Source of the DNA: JAAYTL01 sp031460505
GTDB taxonomy: Bacteria; Bacillota; Clostridia; Tissierellales; Tissierellaceae
Length of the DNA stretch: 64,000 bases
Reading direction: 5' to 3'
NCBI GenBank assembly: GCA_031460505.1
Contig: JAVKTT010000004.1
Location: forward strand, 186,001 to 250,000
This document shows positions 34,919-43,721 of this stretch, piece by piece. Position 1 is the stretch's first letter; each line of letters opens with the position of its first letter. The position numbers and the translations under genes were made by a program. The notes beneath the pieces were generated by a model. That model made no database searches and was not told the origin of the DNA. It saw only the letters and a list, made by a program, of their open reading frames with translations.

Positions 34919-36184
34919 TTAAAATTGATTCCTAGAATCTGCTACATAAGGATGACTGTTACAATATTGATCAATAGATTCTGCAACAACTTTAGCATGA
35001 GCTACTGCCTCAACAACTGTTTTAGAGCCTGTTACTACATCACCTGATGCGAACACACCCTCTCTACTTGTTTCACCTGTATTTCCTATCTCTAATAATC
35101 CATTTCCAATAGTCTTAAAACCTTTATTGTTTATAGTTATATTATTCTTTGGTGTTTGACTTATGGCTATTATGACAGAGTCACACTTAAATAATTCTTC
35201 TACATTTTCTAACTCTATTAACTTTTCTTTTCCTTTATCATCAATTATGTTTTTTGTACTTCTTAGAATAACACCTTCATCTACTATTTCTGTTGGTGAT
35301 TTAAATAATTCAAATTTGATTCCTTCATTCTTTGCGTCTTCAATCTCATGTTTTGTTGCAGTCATACTTTCAAAATCTCTTCTATATAATATGGTTACAT
35401 CTTTAACACCATTTCTTTTTGCTGTTCTAGCTGAATCCATGGCAGTATTGCCTGCACCTATAACTGCTACTTTATCACCAAGATTATAAACTGATGGAGA
35501 TTTTAAATAATCTATAGCATAGTGTGCATTACCTAGGCTTTCTCCTTTTATATTTAAAGTCTTAGGATTCCAAACCCCTGTCCCTATAAATATGGCTTTA
35601 TATCCATCATTAAATAGCTTGTCAATAGTGAGAACAGGTCCTATTAAGGTATTTGGTCTTATCTTTACACCTAATTGTATAAGTAAATCGTGAAATCTAT
35701 CTAACATATCCTTAGGAAGTCTAAAGTCTGGTATTCCATAACGTAATACTCCACCTATTTTCTCATTAGACTCAAATAATGTGACTCTATATCCTCTTCT
35801 AGCTAAAATAACTGATATGGTCAACCCCGCAGGGCCTGAACCAACAATTGCTATTCTATCTTTATTAAGATCTATAGGTTCAATTTGAATATCATTTAAG
35901 TACTCTTTAGAAATTATCTCTTCCATCTTATAGAAGTCTATAGGTTCACCCTTAATACCTTTTATACAATTTCCTTTACATTGGTTTTCATGAGGACAAA
36001 CAATAGCACATAGTGCTGATAATGGATTATTATCAAACATGACTTGTCCAGCCTCTTCTGGTTTACCCTCCCTAATAAGTTGGATAATCTCTGGTATTGG
36101 CGTATCTATTGGGCATTTTAATTGACATCGTGCTTTCTTACATACTAAACACCTATTTGCTTCATCTATAATATTATTAAACAT
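34919..36184 (-). CDS. GltD-like FAD/Fe-S NAD(P)H oxidoreductase
   Basis: About 421 residues from ATG 36184. It resembles the small subunit of glutamate synthase, an electron-input module: an N-terminal double [4Fe-4S] Cys region (CLVCKKARCQLKCPID, CAIVCPHENQCKGNC), an FAD-binding GSGPAGL near residue 130 and an NAD(P)H-binding GAGNTAMDSAR near 255. It oxidises NAD(P)H and passes electrons to a partner. The partner gltB is absent, and the ODP gene starts 16 bases downstream. A TTG start at 36232 is possible, and neither start has a strong ribosome binding site. Confidence 0.85.
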   Translation of the reverse strand: MFNNIIDEANRCLVCKKARCQLKCPIDTPIPEIIQLIREGKPEEAGQVMFDNNPLSALCAIVCPHENQCKGNCIKGIKGEPIDFYKMEEIISKEYLNDIQIEPIDLNKDRIAIVGSGPAGLTISVILARRGYRVTLFESNEKIGGVLRYGIPDFRLPKDMLDRFHDLLIQLGVKIRPNTLIGPVLTIDKLFNDGYKAIFIGTGVWNPKTLNIKGESLGNAHYAIDYLKSPSVYNLGDKVAVIGAGNTAMDSARTAKRNGVKDVTILYRRDFESMTATKHEIEDAKNEGIKFELFKSPTEIVDEGVILRSTKNIIDDKGKEKLIELENVEELFKCDSVIIAISQTPKNNITINNKGFKTIGNGLLEIGNTGETSREGVFASGDVVTGSKTVVEAVAHAKVVAESIDQYCNSHPYVADSRNQF

Positions 36185-36237
36185 TGTCGTCTCACTCTTT
36201 CTCTTGTCATTTCCTTTTTTATTTTTGTACAATAAAT

Positions 36238-36260
36238 ATCACTGGGTATAACCCAGTGAT
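36238..36260 (-). terminator. Hairpin upstream of the GltD-like gene
   Basis: ATCACTGGGT and ACCCAGTGAT are perfect 10-base arms around ATA. On the minus strand only ATTTATT follows, so it is a weak terminator for the small membrane protein gene or a leader hairpin. Confidence 0.5.
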
Positions 36261-36319
36261 GTTGACTATAATCCATTATACACAAAATCGTGTTTTATTT
36301 AAACGTCTAGGGTCACTAT

Positions 36320-36520
36320 TTAGTTAATTTTTCTTAGGAACCACCTAAATACTGCTACTAAAACAATATATACTATTATTATAATACCAACGGTTAAAAG
36401 TCTTTCTTGTATGGTTCCATCAGCAAATAATACTGGTCCAACTCCAAAGAATGTTACATACAAAAATAAAGTGACAAATACGATATACCCAATTATTTTA
36501 ATTAGTCTATTATTGATCAT
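36320..36520 (-). CDS. Small two-helix membrane protein
   Basis: 66 residues from ATG 36520, chosen because GGGAG lies five bases before it; the longer frame to 36562 would overlap the DUF1905 gene. Two membrane helices (about 6-24 and 38-58) flank a short loop with GVGPVLFADGT. It resembles small uncharacterised Bacillus/Clostridia membrane proteins, and I cannot give a function. It follows the DUF1905 gene and is probably cotranscribed. Confidence 0.6.
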   Translation of the reverse strand: MINNRLIKIIGYIVFVTLFLYVTFFGVGPVLFADGTIQERLLTVGIIIIVYIVLVAVFRWFLRKIN

Positions 36521-36536
36521 GACCACTCCCTTCATG

Positions 36537-36815
36537 CTATTTCTTTTTCGGATCCCTTTCAAATAATGTTACTTTGATTACATCACCAGGTTGTTTTCCT
36601 ATCTTTGCACGGATATCTTTTCTAATACCTATTATATGACAAGGTGTTTTCATCTTAACTAGACTACCTTCATATACCTCTCCATCAAAGGTGGCTGTAA
36701 CAGGGACTCTTCTTTTTCCAAACTCTTCTTTAACATCAAAAGGTATTTCTACATAAGCCCCATCAATATCAGGTACCTTCTTTATTTCAGCTTCAAATTC
36801 ATAAATTTTAGACAT
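36537..36815 (-). CDS. DUF1905 domain protein
   Basis: 92 residues forming a small beta-rich DUF1905 domain (FEAEIKKVPDIDGAYVEIPFDV at the N terminus, ATFDGEVYEGSL, IGIRKDIRAKIGKQPGDVI). The domain has an AbrB-like or swapped-hairpin look, but its function is unknown. It is the first gene of a two-gene unit. AAGGAAATT lies before the ATG. Confidence 0.8.
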   Translation of the reverse strand: MSKIYEFEAEIKKVPDIDGAYVEIPFDVKEEFGKRRVPVTATFDGEVYEGSLVKMKTPCHIIGIRKDIRAKIGKQPGDVIKVTLFERDPKKK

Positions 36816-36825
36816 AATTTCCTTG

Positions 36826-36853
36826 TATGATATAGTTCAAGGACTAAATCATA
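36826..36853 (-). promoter_or_regulatory. Inverted repeat ahead of the DUF1905 gene
   Basis: TATGATTTAGT and ACTATATCATA on the minus strand form 11-base arms with one mismatch around a six-base centre, ending about 10 bases before the DUF1905 start. It could be an operator or an RNA hairpin near the ribosome binding site. Confidence 0.4.
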
Positions 36854-37008
36854 CTCTCCTCCATATTTTATTTTACAATATTATGATATTATTAATAAGA
36901 TACCCAATAATACTAAAATTAGTTAGTAATTATAATTGAGGAAAACAAATAATATATTACTAAAAAGTGGGTATATACTAATAAAGAAGTACATAGGAGG
37001 CGTTGCTT

Positions 37009-38805
37009 TTGAAAAAAGGATTTATTTTATTTATTATCGCTTTAATAATTTTTGTTAATCCCTTAAGTGTTTTTGCAGAAGAGGATCTGAATATTTCAAG
37101 TTGGATTGTAGAATCAGAACTATTGGAAAATGGATCATTGTCTGTGGTTAAAGACATTACTTATGACTTTAACACTTACTTTAATGGTGTATATGTAGAT
37201 ATATCTTTAGATAATATTATAGAGATCGATGATTTACATGTGTATGAAATAGTAAATGGACAAGAATTAGAATATGTACAAAATCAAAGGGCCAAGAAAG
37301 GTGAAAATGCTGCATATAGTGTAGACCCAAGCAATAATAATATAAATATAATGATATTTTCTCCTTCAGAAAATGAGAGTAAAACCTTCAGGTTGAAGTA
37401 TTTATTAAATGATGTAGCAGCTATTCATGCTGATACAGGAGAACTTTTTTATAAATTTATTGGAAAGAATAATGCTACGCATATAGACTATTTTAAAGCA
37501 GATATAATTTTACCAAAATTTAATCAAGACGATATTAAAATTTTTGGACATGGACCCTTAAATGGCAATATTAGTTTTGAAAATCAAAGTATAAGATTAG
37601 ATGTAGAAAATGTCCCTAGTGAAACATTTATAGAAGCTAGAGTTGTATTTCCATTGGACTATATCCCTTTAGCTACTCGAACTGGTAATAGATCTTTAAA
37701 TGATATACTTAACGAGGAAAGAGCTTTAGTAGAAAAAGCAAAAGAGAATGAAATAAAACGCGAAGAGAGAAAATCATTATTTAATAATATATCAATAGGA
37801 TTAACAGCAGGTGGATTATTAATCCTAGGAGTCATCTTAAATAAGTTTAAGAGACATCCAGATTTGTTTAATGAAATGAAAAGTATACACCCAGATGATA
37901 TTAGCCCAGCAGAACTTTCTCTATTTATGAATTCAATTATAGGTCCTAGAAGCTATATTGCAACGCTTCTCGATTTAGCAAGAAGAGAATATATATCCTT
38001 TGAGAAAGTCTTATCAGATAAAAAGATAAGTAAATGGAATAAATCAGATGATTTAAGTGATTATTTATTTATTAGAAATAATACATCTTCTAATAATTTG
38101 TTAGAACATGAAAAGTACTTATTAGATTGGTTCTTTAACGATATAGGTGATGGTCATAAGGTAAGTACTGATGATATAGATTATTATAGAAAAAACAACT
38201 CAAGTAAATTCCATAAATCACAGACAGCTTGGATAAAAATTGTTAGAAGAGAATTACTTTCAAGGAAATTATATGATTCAGGCAGCAATAAATATGGGGT
38301 TTTAACCTTGATAATCAGTTTAATATTGCTAGCAATAAGTATTATAACTTTAGTTTTTGAGGGATTATTCGGAATAGCATTATTAGTTTTAAGTATTATT
38401 ATGCTGGTATATAGCATCTTCTTATTCTCAAGAAAATCTGATAAAGGTTATATTCAATATAGACTTTGGAAGGATTTCAAGAAAAACAATAACAATATTG
38501 ACATTAAAAACCTAGGTTTATCTACTGACTTGTCATTGATATATCTTATAGCCTTAGGATTACCTATGAAAGACTTAGATGAGTACAGACAGTCCATAGG
38601 TATGGATTATTATCCGATGCACTGGGGGTATTTTTACTTCCTGACAAATAGCAAGGGTGGATCTTCTTTCGAAGACAAATTTAGTAATAGTTTTTATGGA
38701 AGCACGGGTTCTTCTACTGCTACCTCAAGCTCCTTCGGTGGAGGCGGTGGTTTCACAGGAGGTGGCGGAGGTGGTGTTGGCGGTAGTGGTTCTGGTGGTT
38801 TTTAA
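37009..38805 (+). CDS. DUF2207 membrane protein with Gly-rich tail
   Basis: About 598 residues. A signal peptide (ending near VFAEE), an extracellular DUF2207 domain (about 25-220), a membrane helix near 262-280, a cytoplasmic segment and a second pair of helices near 425-470, then a C-terminal Ser/Gly tail (GGGGGFTGGGGGGVGG). Function is unknown; many such proteins sit in envelope-stress or surface contexts. The start is TTG at 37009, eight bases after AGGAGG. Another TTG at 37003 is closer and less likely. Confidence 0.85.
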   Translation: MKKGFILFIIALIIFVNPLSVFAEEDLNISSWIVESELLENGSLSVVKDITYDFNTYFNGVYVDISLDNIIEIDDLHVYEIVNGQELEYVQNQRAKKGENAAYSVDPSNNNINIMIFSPSENESKTFRLKYLLNDVAAIHADTGELFYKFIGKNNATHIDYFKADIILPKFNQDDIKIFGHGPLNGNISFENQSIRLDVENVPSETFIEARVVFPLDYIPLATRTGNRSLNDILNEERALVEKAKENEIKREERKSLFNNISIGLTAGGLLILGVILNKFKRHPDLFNEMKSIHPDDISPAELSLFMNSIIGPRSYIATLLDLARREYISFEKVLSDKKISKWNKSDDLSDYLFIRNNTSSNNLLEHEKYLLDWFFNDIGDGHKVSTDDIDYYRKNNSSKFHKSQTAWIKIVRRELLSRKLYDSGSNKYGVLTLIISLILLAISIITLVFEGLFGIALLVLSIIMLVYSIFLFSRKSDKGYIQYRLWKDFKKNNNNIDIKNLGLSTDLSLIYLIALGLPMKDLDEYRQSIGMDYYPMHWGYFYFLTNSKGGSSFEDKFSNSFYGSTGSSTATSSSFGGGGGFTGGGGGGVGGSGSGGF

Positions 38806-38836
38806 AAATATATAAAAGGATAAAGGGGGACTTGAC

Positions 38837-39112
38837 TTGTTAAAGGTTTACAAAAGAGATGGTAGAATTGAAGATTTTAGTCAAGAAAAGCTGGCAACAA
38901 GCTTAATTAATACAGGATGCGATATAAAATTAACTCTAAATCAAAGAGAAACTGAATTGTTAGTTCAGGATATTGAGAATATTATTATATCCTTAAGAGG
39001 TAAAGATGGATTTACTTCTACCTATGAAATAAGTTCTATTGTGTCTGATATACTAAGAAATATGGGATATTCAAAATTAGCCTTCACATATTTTGAAAAT
39101 AGATTGAGATAA
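38837..39112 (+). CDS. Stand-alone ATP-cone protein
   Basis: 91 residues that are almost entirely one ATP-cone domain (VYKRDGRIEDFSQEKLATSL, then EISSIVSDILRNMGYSKLAFTYF). ATP cones bind ATP/dATP and normally sit at the N terminus of ribonucleotide reductase or in NrdR. Here neither the reductase nor the NrdR zinc ribbon is attached. It may regulate a partner elsewhere. It starts with TTG after AGGGGGA. It lies 30 bases after the DUF2207 gene and is ended by a strong hairpin. Confidence 0.78.
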   Translation: MLKVYKRDGRIEDFSQEKLATSLINTGCDIKLTLNQRETELLVQDIENIIISLRGKDGFTSTYEISSIVSDILRNMGYSKLAFTYFENRLR

Positions 39113-39116
39113 ATTT

Positions 39117-39158
39117 AAGCCCTATAATCTTTATTATTACAAGATTATAGGGCTTATA
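39117..39158. terminator. Bidirectional terminator
   Basis: GCCCTATAATCTT and AAGATTATAGGGC arms, with T-rich flank. It closes the ATP-cone gene and the convergent orotate operon. Confidence 0.85.
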
Positions 39159-40061
39159 TTATACTATACCTATTATGTCTTCAACAGATTCAATGTTCTG
39201 TGATTCTAGATACTTATCTATTCCTTCTATTATATCTAAGGCAATATCTGGTTTAGTAAAGCTAGCTGTACCGATTTGAATAACCTTAGCACCAGCCATT
39301 AAAAACTCAACTGCGTCTTCCCAAGTGCTAATACCACCAAGTCCCATTACAGGTATATCAACTGCATGTGAAACTTGATGTACCATTCTAAGTGCTATAG
39401 GTTTTATTGCTGGGCCAGATAATCCTGCATATCCATTTTCAAATACAGGCTTCTTTCTTTTAATATCAATAGCCATAGCTAAAAAAGTATTTACTAATGA
39501 TACTCCATCTGCACCTTCTTCTTCACACATTTTAGCTAGTTCAACTATATCTTCTGCATTAGGCGATAATTTAACTACAAGCTTGTGTTCGCAAATAGAT
39601 CTTACCTCTTTTACTAATTTCCTGGCAATTTCTGTTTTTACACCAAAGCCCATACCACCTTCTTTTACATTTGGACAGGATATATTAAGTTCTACAATAT
39701 CTAATTTTTGTGAATTAAGTTTTTCTATACCATAAAGATAATCATCAGTAGAGTGTCCACTCAAGTTCACAATATTAACTGTATCCTTACTATTAATAAA
39801 ATCTAGATATTTTTCAATAAATCCATCTACACCTGGGTTTTCTAAACCTACACTGTTCATTATACCAGCAGTAGTTTCCCATATTCTTACTCCATCATTA
39901 CCTGGTCTAGGATTTAATGTTAGCCCTTTAGTAGATATACCACCAAGTTTATCTATACCGAATAGATTATCAAGATCTACACCAAAACCACAGGTTCCCG
40001 ACGCCAATATTACTGGGTTTTTAAAATTTATTCCACTATAATTTACATTTAGATTACTCAA
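39159..40061 (-). CDS. pyrD: Dihydroorotate dehydrogenase, catalytic subunit (class 1B)
   Basis: About 300 residues of FMN-dependent TIM barrel: NPVILASGTCGFG near residue 15, ELNISCPNVKEGG, the class 1B catalytic Cys, VKLSPNA, and GLGGISTWEDAVEF with the FMN phosphate loop. With PyrK it interconverts dihydroorotate and orotate using NAD. I choose TTG 40061, seven bases after GAGGTG, overlapping the pyrK stop; a GTG at 40076 is the alternative. As the last gene of an operon with no pyrB, pyrE or pyrF, it probably works in the reductive direction on imported orotate. Confidence 0.9.
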   Translation of the reverse strand: MSNLNVNYSGINFKNPVILASGTCGFGVDLDNLFGIDKLGGISTKGLTLNPRPGNDGVRIWETTAGIMNSVGLENPGVDGFIEKYLDFINSKDTVNIVNLSGHSTDDYLYGIEKLNSQKLDIVELNISCPNVKEGGMGFGVKTEIARKLVKEVRSICEHKLVVKLSPNAEDIVELAKMCEEEGADGVSLVNTFLAMAIDIKRKKPVFENGYAGLSGPAIKPIALRMVHQVSHAVDIPVMGLGGISTWEDAVEFLMAGAKVIQIGTASFTKPDIALDIIEGIDKYLESQNIESVEDIIGIV

Positions 40062-40758
40062 TGTCGAACACCTCACTTGCTAGAAATACTGGGCCATCTT
40101 TGCAGGTAAGTTTATTGCCATCTTTAGTCTTACATGTGCAAACATAGCAAATCCCAGTTCCACAACCCATTCTTCTTTCTAAAGAAGCATAGACAGTGGC
40201 TTTTTTACCTTTAGATCCAGTATATACATCCTTCATTAGAGAATCAGGTCCACAAGTAAATATATAGTCATAATTATCTGCATCTACTAGGCTTACTACT
40301 CTTTGGTTTGTTTTTAATGTTAGATTATCTGAAACCTCAGTAAGTTCATCTCTTAATATTTCTACACCTCTTAGACTAAAGAACATATCTATTTCAGTGT
40401 CCTTATCCTTTGATAGTTGCTTAGCTGCATAGTATAATGGAGCGATTCCTACTCCTCCACCTACCATTGCTATTTTACCTTTTACCTCTGGAAAACTACT
40501 ACCATATGGTCCTAAGCATGTTATTTCTTCACCTGGCTTAAGAGTTGCCATTATCTCAGTTCCTTTACCAATGACCTTGTATAAGAAAGTCAAAGTTGAT
40601 TCATCTCTATCGAAAATGCTTAAAGGTCTAGATAATAGTGGATCATTCTCCCAAGCTCTAAGCATGCAAAATTGTCCCATCTTTGCATCATTTTCTTGTT
40701 CTATTTTCATCAAATAATACTCATCTGTCAGTTTCTTGTTGTAAATTATGTTTGCCAT
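40054..40758 (-). CDS. pyrK: Dihydroorotate dehydrogenase, electron transfer subunit PyrK
   Basis: About 234 residues: a ferredoxin-reductase-like FAD domain (RPLSIFDRDE near residue 40), an NAD(P) site around GGGVGIAPLYYAAK and a C-terminal [2Fe-2S] binding motif CGTGICYVCTC with a later Cys at CKDGP. It carries electrons between NAD(H) and PyrD. ATG 40758 follows GAGGGGG by four bases, and the frame before it belongs to the symporter gene. It is coupled by overlap with pyrD. Confidence 0.93.
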   Translation of the reverse strand: MANIIYNKKLTDEYYLMKIEQENDAKMGQFCMLRAWENDPLLSRPLSIFDRDESTLTFLYKVIGKGTEIMATLKPGEEITCLGPYGSSFPEVKGKIAMVGGGVGIAPLYYAAKQLSKDKDTEIDMFFSLRGVEILRDELTEVSDNLTLKTNQRVVSLVDADNYDYIFTCGPDSLMKDVYTGSKGKKATVYASLERRMGCGTGICYVCTCKTKDGNKLTCKDGPVFLASEVFDIE

Positions 40759-40760
40759 TT

Positions 40761-42233
40761 TTACCCCCTCGCATTTGAGAAGAATTTTTCTTCTACTGCT
40801 GTATTGTCTTTTGATTTTAATGCTAATGATACAACTACCATAATTATAATATTTAAGAAGAATGCCCACATAAATCCTGGATAACCAAGTGGACTTACTT
40901 GTAATATTCTCATTGCAAATAGTACTACTATACCTACTGTCATGCCAAGTGCAGCGCCTTCTTTTCTAGCATCTTTCCAATATAGTCCAAGAATGAATGC
41001 AGGTGCTAACTGTGCAAGCCCTGTATATGCTACGTCTTGTACTACTTGAACTAAAGTTGCTGGTGGTTTTAGTGCGATTAATCCAGCCAAAATAGCTAAA
41101 ACCAATACTATTACCCTTGAAATCAACATATTTTTGGAATCAGACACCTTATCCTTCTTATTTAGTAAAACTAGATCTTGAGAAGTTATCTGTGATGATA
41201 CTAATAACATGGAGTTTATAGTAGACATACCTGCTGACATAGCTGCTGCCATTATCAATGCCGCTACTAGCCAATTAGAGTATGTTTTCATCATTGTTGG
41301 TAGTACATTATCAGCCGCACCAAAATCTCCTAATAGTTGATGTCCAGCTAGACCAATAAACAATGTTGAAAATCCAAATATAAGTACTTGTGATACTGGT
41401 ATACTTATTGCAGATCTAGCAAGTGCTTTTTCATCTTTTGCCATAAGAGATCTAGACCAAATATGAGGACAGAACCATATTCCAAAAGGTAGAACCAAGA
41501 ATTGCATTATCCAATATTTATTAGTATACATTCCCTTTGCTCCAGGTCTTGAAAGCAGTTCTGGAGTTTCTTTAATAGCTGTTTCAAATAGTTTTACTAT
41601 ACCACCTGCAGGTGCAATAGCTATATATGCTGCTATAACTATACCCCCCATTAAAACTACAGCTTGGATTGCATCTAATAATACAACTCCTCCTGCACCA
41701 CCTATAAGAACATATAGAATAGAGAATACTACTGTAAATAAAATTGCCGCTTCATAGGAGACTAAATCACCTGTAATAACTTGTAGCGCCCTAGCATTTC
41801 CAACATATTGCATAGCTAAGAATACCATTGTCATAAGAACTGAGATGATTGATGCTAACACTTTAATGTAATCAGAACCATATCTATCTCTAAAATAATC
41901 CCCAATAGACATATAGTTATACTTATTAGCCAATAATCTTATTTTATTACCAAAATAGATAACCATCATAGCGACCCAAACTTGGCTAAGTACTAAAACT
42001 ATGTAGGATATCCCATGAGTATAATACATGCCTGGTGCTCCTAAAAATGCGAATGTACTTTGCATTGCAGCAATCATAGTAAGAGGTAGTAATACAGAAT
42101 TAACTCCCCTATTTGCTAAGAAGAAACTAGTAGCATTATCAGATTTAGATTTTCTACTATTTCTAACTGTAATAAATAACATCATACCCATATAAGCTAA
42201 TATTATAAGTAAACTTAACATATCTGTGCTCAT
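40761..42233 (-). CDS. Sodium:solute symporter
   Basis: A 490-residue transporter of the solute:sodium symporter family with about 13 membrane helices. It opens like family members (SFFLANRGVNSVLLPLTM, MQSTFAFLGAPG) and keeps GLAQLAPAFILGLYWKDA near residue 400. Its substrate cannot be read from sequence. Position between a dihydroorotase/ureidohydrolase and PyrK/PyrD makes orotate, dihydroorotate or a related pyrimidine the best guess. It begins at the stop of the DUF3311 gene (TAATG overlap), as often seen for SSS-DUF3311 pairs. Confidence 0.88.
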   Translation of the reverse strand: MSTDMLSLLIILAYMGMMLFITVRNSRKSKSDNATSFFLANRGVNSVLLPLTMIAAMQSTFAFLGAPGMYYTHGISYIVLVLSQVWVAMMVIYFGNKIRLLANKYNYMSIGDYFRDRYGSDYIKVLASIISVLMTMVFLAMQYVGNARALQVITGDLVSYEAAILFTVVFSILYVLIGGAGGVVLLDAIQAVVLMGGIVIAAYIAIAPAGGIVKLFETAIKETPELLSRPGAKGMYTNKYWIMQFLVLPFGIWFCPHIWSRSLMAKDEKALARSAISIPVSQVLIFGFSTLFIGLAGHQLLGDFGAADNVLPTMMKTYSNWLVAALIMAAAMSAGMSTINSMLLVSSQITSQDLVLLNKKDKVSDSKNMLISRVIVLVLAILAGLIALKPPATLVQVVQDVAYTGLAQLAPAFILGLYWKDARKEGAALGMTVGIVVLFAMRILQVSPLGYPGFMWAFFLNIIIMVVVSLALKSKDNTAVEEKFFSNARG

Positions 42234-42442
42234 TATTTGTCCTCCTCCTTAGCGTTTTTAACAAAAGAATTAGCTACCCAAAGTACAAAGATTAAATTTA
42301 TTCCCATTAATACCCACCAATATAAAAGTGGTAATGGTAGCCACCCAAATATATATGGCTCAGGAGTAGCGGTAAACGAAAAAGGTATCATTCCTAATAA
42401 TAATAGTACTGCAAAAATAGACAGAATAAGCTTATGATTCAT
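42233..42442 (-). CDS. DUF3311-type small membrane protein
   Basis: 69 residues with two membrane helices and a Pro/Trp-rich loop (FGWLPLPLLYWWVLMGIN), the pattern of DUF3311. These proteins are routinely encoded just ahead of a sodium:solute symporter and are probably an accessory subunit. Here the ORF overlaps the symporter start by one base. Confidence 0.75.
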   Translation of the reverse strand: MNHKLILSIFAVLLLLGMIPFSFTATPEPYIFGWLPLPLLYWWVLMGINLIFVLWVANSFVKNAKEEDK

Positions 42443-42455
42443 TAATAAACACCAC

Positions 42456-43721
42456 CTATTTTAAATTTTTATAAACCATATTACCTTTACAAATTGTGTA
42501 CTTAATCTTACCACATAATGTTTCTCCTATAAATGGAGAATTTGATGATTTTGATTTGAACTCTTCCACAACATAAGATTCTTCTTCACTAAATATAACA
42601 ATATCAGCATTTGAGCCAATGCTTAGTGTTCCACAGTCTAAATTATAAAGTTTTGCAGGGTTTATTGTCATCTTTTTAAGTAATTCTAGTAATGTTAAAT
42701 GATTCTTTTTAACTAAATTTGTTATGCCAAGTGATAGAGCAGTTTCAAGTCCTATTATTCCACTAGGAGTCTTTGTCAGCTCTCCACTCTTTTCTTCTGT
42801 ACTATGTGGTGCATGGTCAGTAGCTATGATTTCAATTGTACCATCCTTTAAACCTTCAATAAGCCTCATTCTATCATTCTCAGTTCGAAGTGGTGGATTC
42901 ATCTTTGCCAATGCTCCATGTTCAAGGACTGCTTCTTCAGTTATTGAAAAATGATGTGGAGTAACCTCTGCATATACATTAGCTCCTAAACCTTTAGCAA
43001 GTCTAACCATGTCCACAGCATTTCCAGAACTTATATGCTGTATATCAATTGTAGCGCCTGTATATAAAGCAATCATGGAGTCTCTAGCAACCATTACATC
43101 TTCAGATACATTAGTAGCGCCTTGTATACCTAACTTTTTGGATATTGCTCCTTCGTTAATCCCAGCTATTCCTATAAAACTTGGATCTTCCTCATGAAAA
43201 CTCAATGGTACATTTAACTGCTTTGCCTTTTTCATAGCTTCAAAGATTAATTTCCCATTATTTATTGGTATACCATCATCTGTAAATCCTATTGCACCTA
43301 AGTTATGAAGTTTTTCCATATCAACTAATTCTTCGCCTTTAAAACCTTTAGTTAAAGCTGCTACTGTATGAACGTTAATCTTTGATTCTTTAGCTTTCTC
43401 CATAACATATTTTAGTGTTTCTTCATTGTCAATTATTGGATTTGTATTAGCCATGGCAACCACAGTAGTAAATCCACCTGCTGCTGCTGATTCAGAACCT
43501 GATATAATGTCTTCTTTATAAGTAAAACCTGGGTCTCTAAAATGTACATGAATATCTACTAAACCTGGTGCTACTACCAGTCCTTTAGCATCAATTATTT
43601 CTGTATCTCCTAAGTTGTCAAAATGCCCTATGTCCGAAATCTTTCCATCTTCAATTTTAATATCGATTATTTTGTCTAAACCAGTGCTTGGGTCTATTAC
43701 TCTACCATTTTTTATAATCAT
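42456..43721 (-). CDS. pyrC: Dihydroorotase
   Basis: A 421-residue type I dihydroorotase of the amidohydrolase family. It has the HVHFRDPG metal motif near residue 57 and the DHOase-specific KEDI that follows, EVTPHHFSITEEA, KMNPPLRTENDR and IATDHAPH. It interconverts dihydroorotate and N-carbamoyl-L-aspartate. These motifs fit DHOase better than allantoinase or hydantoinase. It directly abuts the upstream carbamoyl hydrolase gene. With no aspartate carbamoyltransferase nearby, it most likely runs toward carbamoyl-aspartate here. Confidence 0.92.
   Translation of the reverse strand: MIIKNGRVIDPSTGLDKIIDIKIEDGKISDIGHFDNLGDTEIIDAKGLVVAPGLVDIHVHFRDPGFTYKEDIISGSESAAAGGFTTVVAMANTNPIIDNEETLKYVMEKAKESKINVHTVAALTKGFKGEELVDMEKLHNLGAIGFTDDGIPINNGKLIFEAMKKAKQLNVPLSFHEEDPSFIGIAGINEGAISKKLGIQGATNVSEDVMVARDSMIALYTGATIDIQHISSGNAVDMVRLAKGLGANVYAEVTPHHFSITEEAVLEHGALAKMNPPLRTENDRMRLIEGLKDGTIEIIATDHAPHSTEEKSGELTKTPSGIIGLETALSLGITNLVKKNHLTLLELLKKMTINPAKLYNLDCGTLSIGSNADIVIFSEEESYVVEEFKSKSSNSPFIGETLCGKIKYTICKGNMVYKNLK

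Noticed and set aside
39159..43721. Reading pyrC/pyrK/pyrD as an ordinary pyrimidine biosynthesis operon
   Set aside because: pyrB, pyrE, pyrF and carAB are missing, while a transporter, DUF3311, a carbamoyl hydrolase and a PucR regulator are in the same unit.
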